DNA of 64,000 nt from Paenibacillus agri (GTDB taxonomy: Bacteria; Bacillota; Bacilli; Paenibacillales; Paenibacillaceae): the NCBI RefSeq assembly GCF_013359945.1, contig NZ_JABWCS010000216.1, forward strand, positions 1-64,000. The letters are read 5' to 3'. This document shows, piece by piece, positions 52,348 to 61,176 of this stretch. The position numbers and the translations under genes were made by a program. The notes below the pieces were generated by a model. It did not search any database, was not told the DNA's origin, and was given only the letters and a program-made list of their open reading frames with translations. Position 1 is the stretch's first letter. Every line of letters begins with the position of its first letter.

Positions 52348-53307
52348 TTACTTGCCAAAGCTGTCAGCTTCAGCGAAAAAATACAGCTCTGCCAGCAGCT
52401 CACCGCCGAGCAGATGATAGATGTTTGAAGCTCCTGCGTCGCCGCCATGCAGAATCTCCATATGGAAGCTGACCAAGTAGACGACATGCAGGACAAAATC
52501 GTCATCATAGCCCAGCGCTTTCAGCAGATTGCAGGCAATGATCGCGGAGACATGTTCATGGCCGAAGTAAGAATAATACTCCCGGGTCTGCTTCCAGACC
52601 TTGCAGAGCGGTTTGCCTGTATCATGAAACAGCGCCGCCAGCTGCATCACCAGCAAATGTTCTCCCTCATAACATTCGTTGATATATTCCAGCACACTAT
52701 AGGTATGCTCAGACAACGTCTTGGAATGGTAAGGGTTCCCTTGATCAAATCCCAGCATAATCGAAAAATAAGGTGATGCGGACAGATAGCGAAACAGCTC
52801 ATCATGTCCTGGCTCTGCTGCTAGCAGCTGCTCCAATTCCTCACGCACGATCCCGGGATCAGCTTCAGCATGTACGATATGCACGGCAGAGAAGCCTTCA
52901 CCATGTACCGGAAATGCAAAATTTTTGGCGTATTTAGTTAGGATTACCTCGTTCAACCTACGCTTTCGCAGCTTGTTCCGCGCAAGGGCCAGTTCGTAAG
53001 GAGCATCGCAGACGTGGCATTCTACAGGAATCCCGCTGAATCGCTTCAGGAACTTCAGTCTGCGTCCCCGGTCAATATTTGTAGCGTCAAAAACAACATT
53101 TCGGCCGCCAGCCAGCACCTGCTCCATTTCTGCAAAAGCCGTATCAAACACCAGATAGTTATTTTTCTGCTTGGATTCGTTACCGAATAACCGCTCCCGG
53201 ATGTCATCTGTAGCCACTAGCACAGCCCGTTCACTGCGGCAAAGCTGCTTGGCATACGTGCTCTTACCACTGCCGGGAATACCCGTCAGCATATGAATGG
53301 TACTCAT
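52348..53307 (-). CDS. Polynucleotide kinase fused to an HD phosphohydrolase domain
   Basis: 319 residues from the ATG at 53307 behind GGGAGGTGAT. N-terminal P-loop kinase (about 1-165): Walker A GIPGSGKST at 9-17, VATDDIRERLF (32-41), FDATN (73-77), and a basic lid RNKLRKRR (110-117), as in T4 Pnkp. C-terminal HD domain (about 175-300): SEHTYSVLEYI with His201, LFHDTGK with His228-Asp229, FGHEH (249-253) and SFHMEIL. It would phosphorylate 5'-OH ends and remove 2',3'-cyclic or 3'-phosphates, making ends fit for the ligase encoded next. The known HD-Pnk of Runella has the opposite domain order. Confidence 0.85.
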   Translation of the reverse strand: MSTIHMLTGIPGSGKSTYAKQLCRSERAVLVATDDIRERLFGNESKQKNNYLVFDTAFAEMEQVLAGGRNVVFDATNIDRGRRLKFLKRFSGIPVECHVCDAPYELALARNKLRKRRLNEVILTKYAKNFAFPVHGEGFSAVHIVHAEADPGIVREELEQLLAAEPGHDELFRYLSASPYFSIMLGFDQGNPYHSKTLSEHTYSVLEYINECYEGEHLLVMQLAALFHDTGKPLCKVWKQTREYYSYFGHEHVSAIIACNLLKALGYDDDFVLHVVYLVSFHMEILHGGDAGASNIYHLLGGELLAELYFFAEADSFGK

Positions 53308-53335
53308 AGTTATCACCTCCCTTCAAGTATTTATT

Positions 53336-53839
53336 TTATTGCGCTACAGCATAAGTGACAGAGATCGCCGTCGACCCGGATCGCGGGTCCTGATAGGAAG
53401 ATAGCCTGCCCCAGTCGAAGCTGTACTCCAAATAAGGATAGGGCTCTTTCCGCTCATAATCCGGTTTGCGGGACAGCATTTGAGCCAAGATAGCGTTATG
53501 CTTCCTATATCGTTTCAATTCTCCCTGGGTGGTCCATTCCTCCCAAGAGTTCGGGTATTCTTTGCCCTGAACAGAGAGCGTCGCTGAATGAATTTTGCCG
53601 TTATAACAACATATCGAAACGAAGAAAAGCTGTGTCGGCAGGAGCGGCACATCCTTGAAGTTGTACCACTCATATCCGTTACCGATGGAACGGCTGGAAG
53701 CCAGATGAAGGTTGTACATCATCGTAGAGCGTAACTCTTCCTCAGTCAACCCAGGATAAATGATCCGCTCTCCATCCGCGGCGAGTTCCCCTATTTCCCA
53801 ACTGGTTGGCAACCCATTCTCTACCTCTCTATTAGTCAT
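53336..53839 (-). CDS. Unknown protein upstream of the RNA-repair pair
   Basis: 167 residues from the ATG at 53839 (MTNREVENGLPTSWEIGELA), with AGAAGGG upstream; a longer frame to 53944 is less likely. Acidic-aromatic, single domain, no signal peptide. The end LEYSFDWGRLSSYQDPRSGS followed by TAISVTYAV resembles the last strands of some immunity proteins, but no family is assigned. It is 28 nt before the kinase-HD gene and in the same direction, so it may be part of the cassette. Confidence 0.6.
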   Translation of the reverse strand: MTNREVENGLPTSWEIGELAADGERIIYPGLTEEELRSTMMYNLHLASSRSIGNGYEWYNFKDVPLLPTQLFFVSICCYNGKIHSATLSVQGKEYPNSWEEWTTQGELKRYRKHNAILAQMLSRKPDYERKEPYPYLEYSFDWGRLSSYQDPRSGSTAISVTYAVAQ

Positions 53840-54166
53840 CTCTATCCCTTCTCTTCCAATACGGATAATGTGTACTTCATCAGATCTATGAGCAGCAGCT
53901 TTAACACCTAACTTAGAGTATAACGAACAAAGACTGGTCCTCACAATCGACCTAAGGGCTTAATACAGGATAACATATTCCAGAAAATTCCAAACAAACG
54001 GGGAAGCTTTAAACTGTAGGGGCCGAAGCGCTCGTTTGAAAGCTTTCCATAGGAAAGCTTTCACCGGATCATAGTCTGTCGAAAGATTTCAAGCTCTAGA
54101 AGCAGTATTTTCCCCTTCTCCAGTCGTCTTAACAGTGAAAAAGAGAGGCCACCTCATAAACTAACA
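53840..54166. other. Gene-free stretch with a perfect palindrome
   Basis: No gene except a possible N-terminal extension of the preceding frame. A perfect dyad GAAAGCTTTCC-ATA-GGAAAGCTTTC lies at 54038-54062, in an otherwise plain region. Confidence 0.5.
54038..54062. repeat. 11-bp perfect inverted repeat
   Basis: GAAAGCTTTCC / GGAAAGCTTTC with a 3-bp centre. No T tract follows, so an operator or a hairpin RNA is more likely than a terminator. Confidence 0.65.
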
Positions 54167-54349
54167 GCATTTTTGCACCTTATTTTTCTTCAATATAGGC
54201 AAATGAGGGAAATAAGGGCATTATTGTATCCTATTTTTTGAAAAATCACGCTGGTCGAGGTTTTCTGGAAAAATTAAGGTACAATATTGCACTTAATCTT
54301 CGTTAGCCCATAGCTGCAGAGGATTTAAGGTACAAAAATGCCCTTAATT
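54167..54349. repeat. Four-unit palindromic repeat element, copy 2
   Basis: Units GCATTTTTGCACCTTAT (54167), GCATTATTGTATCCTAT (54218), then inverted ATTAAGGTACAATATTGC (54273) and TTTAAGGTACAAAAATGC (54324). Spacings 51 and about 50 bp, same as copy 1 at 15337-15517, while the sequences between units differ. The rest up to 54629 has no gene. Confidence 0.8.
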
Positions 54350-54629
54350 ACACTTCGACGCTTGAGCGATTGAACGAAGCCATAAAGAAACATCAGATAA
54401 ACGCTTTTACGAAAGGCACATCGCCGTTTGTCTTCGTCTGAAAGGGAGTAGGGTATTGCTTGTCTGGAAAGGGATCATTCCCCTGGACAGCCGCCTAATT
54501 TTACAAGTCTAAGCTTCATGTAAGCCAATATATGATGCGAAGCAATGAACATCCGATGGAAACGATTAATTGCGGTTTATATAATCTGTTCTCTGGGCTA
54601 AAATATTTATGCGATTTTCCGTAGGCATT

Positions 54630-55709
54630 TTACAACTCCCCCTCAAGAAACTTTATGAGGTGCAATTCAGGATGCTCGAGGAACTCTGTAAAGCTGCATA
54701 AATCAGCGTAGACCTGGTGCTCCATGTCATAACAGCCGATTAAACCTTTTTTCTTTGGATTCCAAAGCAGTTGCAAGCCAGAGTAATTGTCAATGTCGGC
54801 TGAAAGACGCAGCAGCTTTTGCCTTCCCACTTTCATCTGGATCGTATCGGTCAATGTAAAAAAGTCGATATACCCGATTTCATATTCATTTGGCGCCAGC
54901 TCAAGGCGTAGCTTGTCTCCTGTAAGAAAGCTGACCAGTTCATATGTTAATTTATATTTTTTAAGCTCAAGCTTCTTGTTCGCCACACTATGAAAATCAG
55001 CCGGTTCCAGCGATTTCAGATAGTCAGCCAAGTCAGTATGCTTATTGCTGACCGCAATTGTATATGGCCGCTCGCCGTCTTTTTCCGCCAAAGTAACGTC
55101 TGCGCCGTGTTCAATCAGAAATTTTACCATATTCATAGACCCCATTCGCGCAGCCACAGTTAATGGAGTTGCTTCATAAGGATAGACCATATCCGGTTTA
55201 TTATAATTGATGTCCACTCCCTGATGCAGTAAATACGTGAGTGTCTTATAGTCATGGTCCGATACCGCTTGACGCAATACGGCGCCGCCATGCAGCTTGA
55301 TATCTAATCCGAGCTCATGAATAAGCGGAATGTTCTTTTTGTTGCCATAGTAGGCCTGTGAATATGCACCCGATCCTGTGTGATTGAGCTTGTCCATCTT
55401 GGCTCCCTGCGCAACAACGTAACGAACGATATCCTCCTTACCATAGCGAACAGCTCGCAAAAAGGCCGGATTATGATGGACATTCAGATTGACGCCATGC
55501 TCTACCAGCAGCTTCACAACTTGCGTTTGCTGCGATATAAGCGCCAGATCCAACGGACTAACGGTGATATGCTTGCTCAGTACGATACCCTGTTCTATAT
55601 CCCAATCTGATGCGATGGCAGCCTGTAAATCCGGAATATTTCCTTTGTAAATATGCATCGCCCTTTCAGGCAATTCCTCGAATCTCCCGATATCTTTCAG
55701 GACGATCAT
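54630..55709 (-). CDS. Ankyrin-repeat protein, immunity-like
   Basis: 359 residues from the ATG at 55709 after AGGAGT. Ankyrin repeats cover about 15-240: VSPLDLALISQQTQVVKLLV, EHGVNLNV, HNPAFLRAVRYGKEDIVRYV, TPLTVAARMGSMNMVKFLIE and HGADVTLAEKDG. The C-terminal 110 residues (IDFFTLTDTIQMKVGRQKLL onward) form a separate beta-rich domain without assigned family. No signal peptide. Last gene of the one-direction immunity-like array; ankyrin proteins are common there. Function not shown by sequence. Confidence 0.8.
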   Translation of the reverse strand: MIVLKDIGRFEELPERAMHIYKGNIPDLQAAIASDWDIEQGIVLSKHITVSPLDLALISQQTQVVKLLVEHGVNLNVHHNPAFLRAVRYGKEDIVRYVVAQGAKMDKLNHTGSGAYSQAYYGNKKNIPLIHELGLDIKLHGGAVLRQAVSDHDYKTLTYLLHQGVDINYNKPDMVYPYEATPLTVAARMGSMNMVKFLIEHGADVTLAEKDGERPYTIAVSNKHTDLADYLKSLEPADFHSVANKKLELKKYKLTYELVSFLTGDKLRLELAPNEYEIGYIDFFTLTDTIQMKVGRQKLLRLSADIDNYSGLQLLWNPKKKGLIGCYDMEHQVYADLCSFTEFLEHPELHLIKFLEGEL

Positions 55710-55733
55710 CCACACCACTCCTACTTAATAATC

Positions 55734-56471
55734 TTATGAAATCGTTTCGCACCCTTTAGACAAGAGCCATTGCTTCATAACAGCAAACGCCTTTTGCGCA
55801 TCCTGTTCGTAGAAGACAGCCACCTCTTGCTGGTAAGCATAATTCAATCGTATATAGCCGCCCAGTTCTCGGTAAAACAGGAAGCGCGCATATAGGGTCT
55901 CAATGGACAAATCCGGTGGAAAATCAGCTTGGCACACTCTGGCCAGTTCACGCAGCGAAAGCTGATTCTGCCCTGGTGGCAAACGCAAAAAGAGATGGCT
56001 CCGAGTGCCTGTCCACGGTTCATAATAGACGTCTTCCTCTAGGCTGCTTCCATAAATCTGACGGTATATGTCGTCCAGTACCAAGGCGTACGTCCCTTCG
56101 TCCTCCTGCTCCCGTGCCTGCAGCGAAATGGCCTTTATGTGCTCCGCATGCCGAGGCAGCCAGAGCAGCCCAGCCGTCGCGGGATGTACTGCCAGAAAGT
56201 CACCGTCCACCGTCGTGCCTATAGCGATACACTCGCCGATCTGTTGTTCATGAATGGGGCTGTCTTCGCCATACTCCCACAACCCATACTCGGCAAAAGG
56301 TTGCAGCACCTCCGGATCAGGCAATTGGACATTCATCCATCCTCTGTAAGTCCCTTCGCCGAATCGCCGTAAAAAGCGGAGGTAGCCTTGAGGATAAATA
56401 GCGGCATCTTCCTTCGCGAGCACTTGGTTTTGGGCCTCAGACAGCGGATTTTGCTGAGATACTATGTACAT
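55734..56471 (-). CDS. SMI1/KNR4 (SUKH) family protein
   Basis: 245 residues. The SUKH core covers about 18-145: YPQGYLRFLRRFGEGTYRGW, IGECIAIGTTVDGDFLAVHP and the acidic loop ALVLDDIYRQIYG. The C-terminal 90 residues are extra and of unknown fold. SUKH proteins serve as antidotes to polymorphic toxins. RBS GGAGGAG. It lies 24 nt before the ankyrin gene. Confidence 0.82.
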   Translation of the reverse strand: MYIVSQQNPLSEAQNQVLAKEDAAIYPQGYLRFLRRFGEGTYRGWMNVQLPDPEVLQPFAEYGLWEYGEDSPIHEQQIGECIAIGTTVDGDFLAVHPATAGLLWLPRHAEHIKAISLQAREQEDEGTYALVLDDIYRQIYGSSLEEDVYYEPWTGTRSHLFLRLPPGQNQLSLRELARVCQADFPPDLSIETLYARFLFYRELGGYIRLNYAYQQEVAVFYEQDAQKAFAVMKQWLLSKGCETIS

Positions 56472-56535
56472 GAATACTCCTCCGGTTTCCTTATTTCGCC
56501 TCCAATTGAGCCAAAATCACTCGGGCACGACCAAG

Positions 56536-56859
56536 CTAAAAATCCATCACATCCGTATCCAAGTTCATAGAAGCAGCTTCTTCGAGGGCCAGATTCAGCC
56601 ATTCGGCGGCAGGTTCGAGCCTCCCCGTCTCCGACAATAAATCGCCGTAACAGACCACGGCCTGTATGAAAACGGCGTTGTCGCTAGCGATCTTCGCTGC
56701 TTCTATTGCTTGTTTCAAACAATGCTCGCCCTGCTCCATTTTCCCTGCATCCAAGTATCTCAGGGCCTTGTTAAACTCCTGGTAAGCCTCCAGTGTATCC
56801 ACCTCTTTGTTACGACATAGACACCAACAAAAACCAGCTTTCCAGAGATTGGGCTTCAT
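56536..56859 (-). CDS. Small TPR-like helical protein
   Basis: 107 residues. Two TPR-like helical pairs: EAYQEFNKALRYLDAGKMEQ and FIQAVVCYGDLLSETGRLEP, which ends AAEWLNLALEEA. Start uncertain: the ATG at 56859 lacks a good site, while AAAGAGG lies about 35 nt further in, before codon VDTLEA. Placed 27 nt after the first LRR gene, in the array. Confidence 0.65.
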   Translation of the reverse strand: MKPNLWKAGFCWCLCRNKEVDTLEAYQEFNKALRYLDAGKMEQGEHCLKQAIEAAKIASDNAVFIQAVVCYGDLLSETGRLEPAAEWLNLALEEAASMNLDTDVMDF

Positions 56860-56886
56860 CCCAACAGATTGAATCTTACTTATCCA

Positions 56887-58095
56887 TCAGTAATCGCGGG
56901 CTGCATCGAACCAGCTTTGAGCCATCTCCTCAGTTATAGGCTGGCCAATTAAATGATTGGACTGGCTGAGTTGCCATACTGCTTCGCCAAGGTCTTCTCT
57001 TTCGGTAGTTTCGATACCTTTGAGGGTATTGAAGCGCATGGTGAAAGCCGTAATGGCCGCCTCGGCATCGGCAAAGCTGCGGGCCTGGGCCAAGGATACC
57101 TGGGCAACGTTGTAAGCTTCATTAGCCAGCTTGGCCTGACGTTTAGGCCAGGACGAGAACGGGCGACCGAACTCGGTCATCCACCATTCAGGTTTTCGCA
57201 ATTGGCTCACTGAAGCATGACCAGTCCACGGACGGGTTTTAGCGCGTGCTTTCATTTGCTGTCTTAGGCGCTTGCCCACAGTCTCTTCCACATTGTAGGC
57301 GATAAATCTGTCAAGTAACGGCCACGTATCCAAGGAGGGCAAGTCCGCCAGATCAGGCATGAAGCGCAGCTCCAGATTCGTTAACCCGGTATGACGAGCC
57401 AACGAGTCCATGTCGCAGAAGTTCCCCCACAAACTCACTGATTCAAGGTGTGGGAACCGGTCTAGACAGCCCAGCGAGATGGACTGTCCCAGCGGCGCGT
57501 TGTGCAGCATCAGGCTCGTCACCTGGTGCAATTCACCGAGGTCCGGCAGTATGAAGGGAGGATCATTCTTGCGTCGGCTGGTATGCGGCGCGAGTACCAG
57601 AGAAGACGGCATATCCCCAGTGGCCAAGAAGCGAGATAGATCGCCGGACACGTTCAGTCGGAAAGGTCTCTGCGGAAGCCTTAGGGTCAGGCGCTCTGCG
57701 GACTCTCCCAACTCGATATGTAAGCCATGCAAAATGGACTGACTGGCGTCTACTACCGTATCGGCAGACAGAACCGGAGACCACGTCATCTCTTCAATGG
57801 GACGTTTCTGTGCCCAATCCAAGAAGCCCGTGTCACTGCCTGAATAGTGCAGAAATCTCGGCCAGGGCGAGCCTGCAGGCGTAGCAAAGGCATCGAATAC
57901 CGTCCAATCGATGACCTCGTCTGGTTCGACGTGAAGATCCGCCTTTTTCCCCAATTGCGGTGGTCCAATAGACAGACTGCCCACACCGGGCTGAATGACA
58001 AGAGTGTGACTGCGAGGACCTGTCAGGTCGATAGGATAACGGCCAACTTCTCTAACGGAGCCAGCAGAAGGACGCGCCTGGTTATCATTTGACAT
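56887..58095 (-). CDS. LRR-containing protein, immunity-like
   Basis: 402 residues. The middle (about 195-290) has leucine-rich repeats: LPDLGELHQVTSLMLHNAPL, CLDRFPHLESVSLWGNF, LARHTGLTNLELRFMPDLAD. The C-terminal part (about 300-402) is helical, with SFADAEAAITAFTMRFNTLK. Relatives are often named gliding motility protein without proof. RBS AGGAGG. Member of the immunity-like array, 16 nt after the next LRR gene. Confidence 0.7.
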   Translation of the reverse strand: MSNDNQARPSAGSVREVGRYPIDLTGPRSHTLVIQPGVGSLSIGPPQLGKKADLHVEPDEVIDWTVFDAFATPAGSPWPRFLHYSGSDTGFLDWAQKRPIEEMTWSPVLSADTVVDASQSILHGLHIELGESAERLTLRLPQRPFRLNVSGDLSRFLATGDMPSSLVLAPHTSRRKNDPPFILPDLGELHQVTSLMLHNAPLGQSISLGCLDRFPHLESVSLWGNFCDMDSLARHTGLTNLELRFMPDLADLPSLDTWPLLDRFIAYNVEETVGKRLRQQMKARAKTRPWTGHASVSQLRKPEWWMTEFGRPFSSWPKRQAKLANEAYNVAQVSLAQARSFADAEAAITAFTMRFNTLKGIETTEREDLGEAVWQLSQSNHLIGQPITEEMAQSWFDAARDY

Positions 58096-58111
58096 TTCTG
58101 TTATCCTCCTA

Positions 58112-59137
58112 TCAAGTTATGCTCCATTTTTGAAAACCCAACTTTAATAAGGAATCTTGTATTTCTTGATCTACTTTGCTTTTGGAGGTCGCGAATTCAA
58201 ATTCGGTTAAAGCACTTGGAAGCTCTTGATGGATAAAGGAATCAAAATCAATGGCTGTTTTAAAAATACGGAGCTTACGGAGCGTGGGCAAGTGCTTCAT
58301 TTCCAACAAAGAAGTCAAGCCTTTACAATTCAAAATAGATAGCTCCTCCAGCGCTTTCATCTCCCGGTCAAATCCGATTTCCTGCAGTTGAATTTGATCC
58401 TCGATTACGAGCCTCGTTAGGTCTTTAAATTTAGTAATATTGCTCAGGTCATGGAATCCACGGACTCTAACGATCTCCAGGTCGTCGATCTCATTCTCTT
58501 CGATTTCCTGAATATGTTCCCGGCCTCCAAGAAGAATACGAAGGTGCTTCAATTTCTTCAATTTATTAATAAAATGCAATGGTGATTTGCTAATCGAATG
58601 CAGCGCGAGGTAGTTCAAGTGTTCCAGATGGCCTACCGCATCCAGGTTTTTCACCTTACCCCCAACATGTAATTGTTCTAGATGAGAGAACTCTTTTAAA
58701 TATAGCAGATTAATGTTCTTTTTCTCCGAAATAATCGTTAACTCTCTTAACGACCGTAGAGAGTCTATTCCCAAAATATCTGAATTCTCCAGCTCATATA
58801 TGCCCACGTGCAAACTGTACAAGTGTTCCAGCGTAGCCAACGTATCGGTATTATGTGCCTGGGTGAGACTATTGAGATGCAGCATTTTGACATGGGGAAT
58901 CCGTAGAAGTGTGTCAGCATCAAAAGAGAGGGAATAATGCCCATAGAAACGCACTCCGAAATTCTCATCCAAAGTCGCGCAAAGCTCATCGACTTCCTCC
59001 AAGATAGAGCCATAAAAATCCGGGTGGGAGAACTGGACAATCACTTGGTTATCATCGTGCAAATCCTGCTTGATCTGCACCGGGTCTAGCGCAACAGGAT
59101 TATCGATCAGAATCCTTCTTTTCCATTGCTTACGCAT
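58112..59137 (-). CDS. LRR-containing protein, immunity-like
   Basis: 341 residues. Leucine-rich repeats of irregular length run from about 70 to 325: LLRIPHVKMLHLNSLTQAHN, LEHLYSLHVGIYELE, FSHLEQLHVGGKVKNLDAVG, HLNYLALHS, LKKLKHLRILLGG, MKALEELSILNCKGLTSLLE. Cytosolic. RBS AGGAGG. It differs from the preceding LRR gene in sequence, so it is not a simple duplicate. Confidence 0.75.
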   Translation of the reverse strand: MRKQWKRRILIDNPVALDPVQIKQDLHDDNQVIVQFSHPDFYGSILEEVDELCATLDENFGVRFYGHYSLSFDADTLLRIPHVKMLHLNSLTQAHNTDTLATLEHLYSLHVGIYELENSDILGIDSLRSLRELTIISEKKNINLLYLKEFSHLEQLHVGGKVKNLDAVGHLEHLNYLALHSISKSPLHFINKLKKLKHLRILLGGREHIQEIEENEIDDLEIVRVRGFHDLSNITKFKDLTRLVIEDQIQLQEIGFDREMKALEELSILNCKGLTSLLEMKHLPTLRKLRIFKTAIDFDSFIHQELPSALTEFEFATSKSKVDQEIQDSLLKLGFQKWSIT

Positions 59138-59177
59138 GCGTAAACCTCCTATTTGGCATGAAGTAGAAGTCTATGAT

Positions 59178-59792
59178 TTACCTATTATTCATAACAAGTT
59201 TATATTTCTTAAAAATCCAAGAGTTCATCATGTCATTTACCGCATTTTTGCTTATGCGAACCGGCGGTTTTTGCTCTTGCAAACCATCCGCCGTATGTGC
59301 CAAAAAACGAAGCGGCGTTGTAATTTGTTTAATATTGCTTGCTACTGCGTTAAAAAACGTATACGTTAATGGCTGATGTTCCCGAATATCCTCGTATATA
59401 TAATACTTCCCTTTTTCGTCCTCCAAATCAATTTGAAAACCTTTCGGTAAGGAAAACATGATATATGGCAGTTCATCTTCTGCCCACTGCTCGCGATATG
59501 GAAATCTGATACTTTCATTTCTGGCAAATAAACCAGAGCTTTCATTACCAGCAGAAAAAGAAATAGAATATACAAAGAACGGGTAGTAATCGGGCTTTTC
59601 TTGCGTTATGAAATATTGATAGAACTTTTCATAAGCTTCATACACTTGTGCGTGGTCATGTTTTGTCCGGGCATAATTAGTATGACTAAATTGTGCTTGC
59701 TGCTGCTCGAAAAGTTTTAAAACATCCTTAAATTCCTCTGGTGTTATAAAAAATTTAAGTTTATAGAATCCGCTGTGCTTTAATCCACTCAC
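59178..59792 (-). CDS. Unknown protein in the immunity-like array
   Basis: 204 residues from a GTG start after GGTGGTGAAG. Rich in aromatic residues (YPFFVYSISFSAG, PYIMFSLPKGFQID). A soluble alpha/beta domain; no family recognised. Found 40 nt before the second LRR gene. By context a toxin antidote is possible. Confidence 0.65.
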   Translation of the reverse strand: MSGLKHSGFYKLKFFITPEEFKDVLKLFEQQQAQFSHTNYARTKHDHAQVYEAYEKFYQYFITQEKPDYYPFFVYSISFSAGNESSGLFARNESIRFPYREQWAEDELPYIMFSLPKGFQIDLEDEKGKYYIYEDIREHQPLTYTFFNAVASNIKQITTPLRFLAHTADGLQEQKPPVRISKNAVNDMMNSWIFKKYKLVMNNR

Positions 59793-59859
59793 TTACTTCA
59801 CCACCATTTTAGGGAGTCAAAAATGCCTGTTGCACGTAAATGAAGACCTGACGCGATCA

Positions 59860-60300
59860 CTATTCATAAAAATTTTCCTCGATTAGCTCCTCGAATGAAT
59901 TCGCTAACAACTTAATCTCCCCGTTATCGTGATAACCAATAAAAACCTCACCTGCCTGATTGATGAAAATCGGATCACCCGCTCCATCCATAGAAATGAC
60001 ATAGCTGGTTCGTAAAACCTCTGCAAAAGGAGGTGCCTTGAATTGCTCCCGGAATCCCAGCGTCAAATCGACAACCGTTTCATTTCCGAGACTAGAGCCA
60101 TTAGAGAAGGCATGTATCGCAAGCCCTCCGTATGCTCCCCCAAACATGCTGATAAATTGTAAGTAATCCTCATGAAAGGTTACTTTCAGCACCTGCTGGG
60201 CCTTGATAATTTACTCTTGAGTCGCCGGAATGCCTACTAGTGTTCTATTATCTTCCCTATGTAGAAAAATCTTTAATCTCTCCATTAACGAATCTTTCAT
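59860..60300 (-). pseudogene. SUKH (SMI1/KNR4) gene broken by a nonsense codon
   Basis: A good start at 60300 (AAGGAG upstream) opens MKDSLMERLKIFLHREDNRT, continuing through LVGIPATQE and then hits TAA at 60213-60211. The same frame continues IIKAQQVLKVTFHEDYLQFI and SMFGGAYGGL to 59860, a normal SUKH N-terminal region. Family members usually have Glu at the stop (PAT-EEIIKAQQ), so a GAA to TAA change is likely. A GTG-started remainder (60192-59860, 110 residues) could still be translated but lacks the first helix. Its ATG overlaps the stop of the small frame upstream. Confidence 0.75.
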
Positions 60301-60467
60301 AAGTTGATCTCCTTCACTGCGAATGCCCTTATTCCGCCGCTTCCGCCAGCCATACTTGCATAGCCGGAGACTCCGCCCGGTTCAAACGCAGTGCGAAAAG
60401 ACGCCCTGCCCGCGCCGGCGATCTCTGCTGCCAGCTTCTCTATTTCTTGCATCGGGTTTATGATCAT
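60297..60467 (-). CDS. Short frame coupled to the broken SUKH gene
   Basis: 56 residues, MIINPMQEIEKLAAEIAGAG followed by a glycine-rich part VSGYASMAGGSGGIRAFAVK. The stop TGA overlaps the SUKH start as ATGA, an arrangement expected of a real upstream gene. The frame is open only a few codons before the ATG, after a TAA, and the site is weak. It may be the tail of a decayed toxin gene or a tiny gene. Confidence 0.35.
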   Translation of the reverse strand: MIINPMQEIEKLAAEIAGAGRASFRTAFEPGGVSGYASMAGGSGGIRAFAVKEINL

Positions 60468-60526
60468 CGCCCACTTTTCATTTTAAATTTCGGATTCGTC
60501 ACTCAGGATCTCTATCCATATGCCTT

Positions 60527-61093
60527 CTACAATTGATATGGCGGGGCTTTTTCAGCTGCGATGTTGTCCGGATGAGCTTCAGTTGGCTCATAGTCATGCA
60601 TACGGAGAAGGATATACTCCACTTCTTCTAATGGCATTTGCAATTGTCGGCTGATCTCGTAAAGCCCCATATTCTCCGCAAGTAGCGTCCTTGCTTTATT
60701 GATCTTTCCATCCAACCAATTGTTTTCTAACATCCAATTTTTTACCCGGATCGATAATTGATCTTGTGTTTCCTTATCTGCGTGCTTTTTATATTTTGCA
60801 ATAGACTCCAGCAGATACTCATAGAGAAAGATACCTAAAGCTTCGCGTTGTTCATTTTTAGACATCCGTTGATACTGCTCATAGACGATGCTGACGTCTA
60901 AATATAGAGCGTGATCCCTGCTATCAAAACGTCTAAATGTTTTTCGGCCATAACTTTCAGGTAAAATACGCAATACAAAATGAATATCATACGGAAACTC
61001 CCATGTCTCTGCTAATTCCTCCAAAGGCAACAGTTCATCTCTCAATTGACCGACGCATGTTCCATATGTATCTAACAAGAAATCTAGCTTCAT
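60527..61093 (-). CDS. Unknown protein in the immunity-like array
   Basis: 188 residues, mostly helical in the second half (VSIVYEQYQRMSKNEQREAL, then GIFLYEYLLES). The style recalls Imm44-type immunity proteins but I cannot confirm it. RBS AAAGGAGG. It lies 84 nt from the next gene upstream. Confidence 0.65.
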   Translation of the reverse strand: MKLDFLLDTYGTCVGQLRDELLPLEELAETWEFPYDIHFVLRILPESYGRKTFRRFDSRDHALYLDVSIVYEQYQRMSKNEQREALGIFLYEYLLESIAKYKKHADKETQDQLSIRVKNWMLENNWLDGKINKARTLLAENMGLYEISRQLQMPLEEVEYILLRMHDYEPTEAHPDNIAAEKAPPYQL

Positions 61094-61176
61094 TCATGCC
61101 TCCTTTGGGACAAATTTCAAACCGCTGTATCATCTCTTTCTAATGCAAGGAGCCATGTCTATACACTAATGTATGT

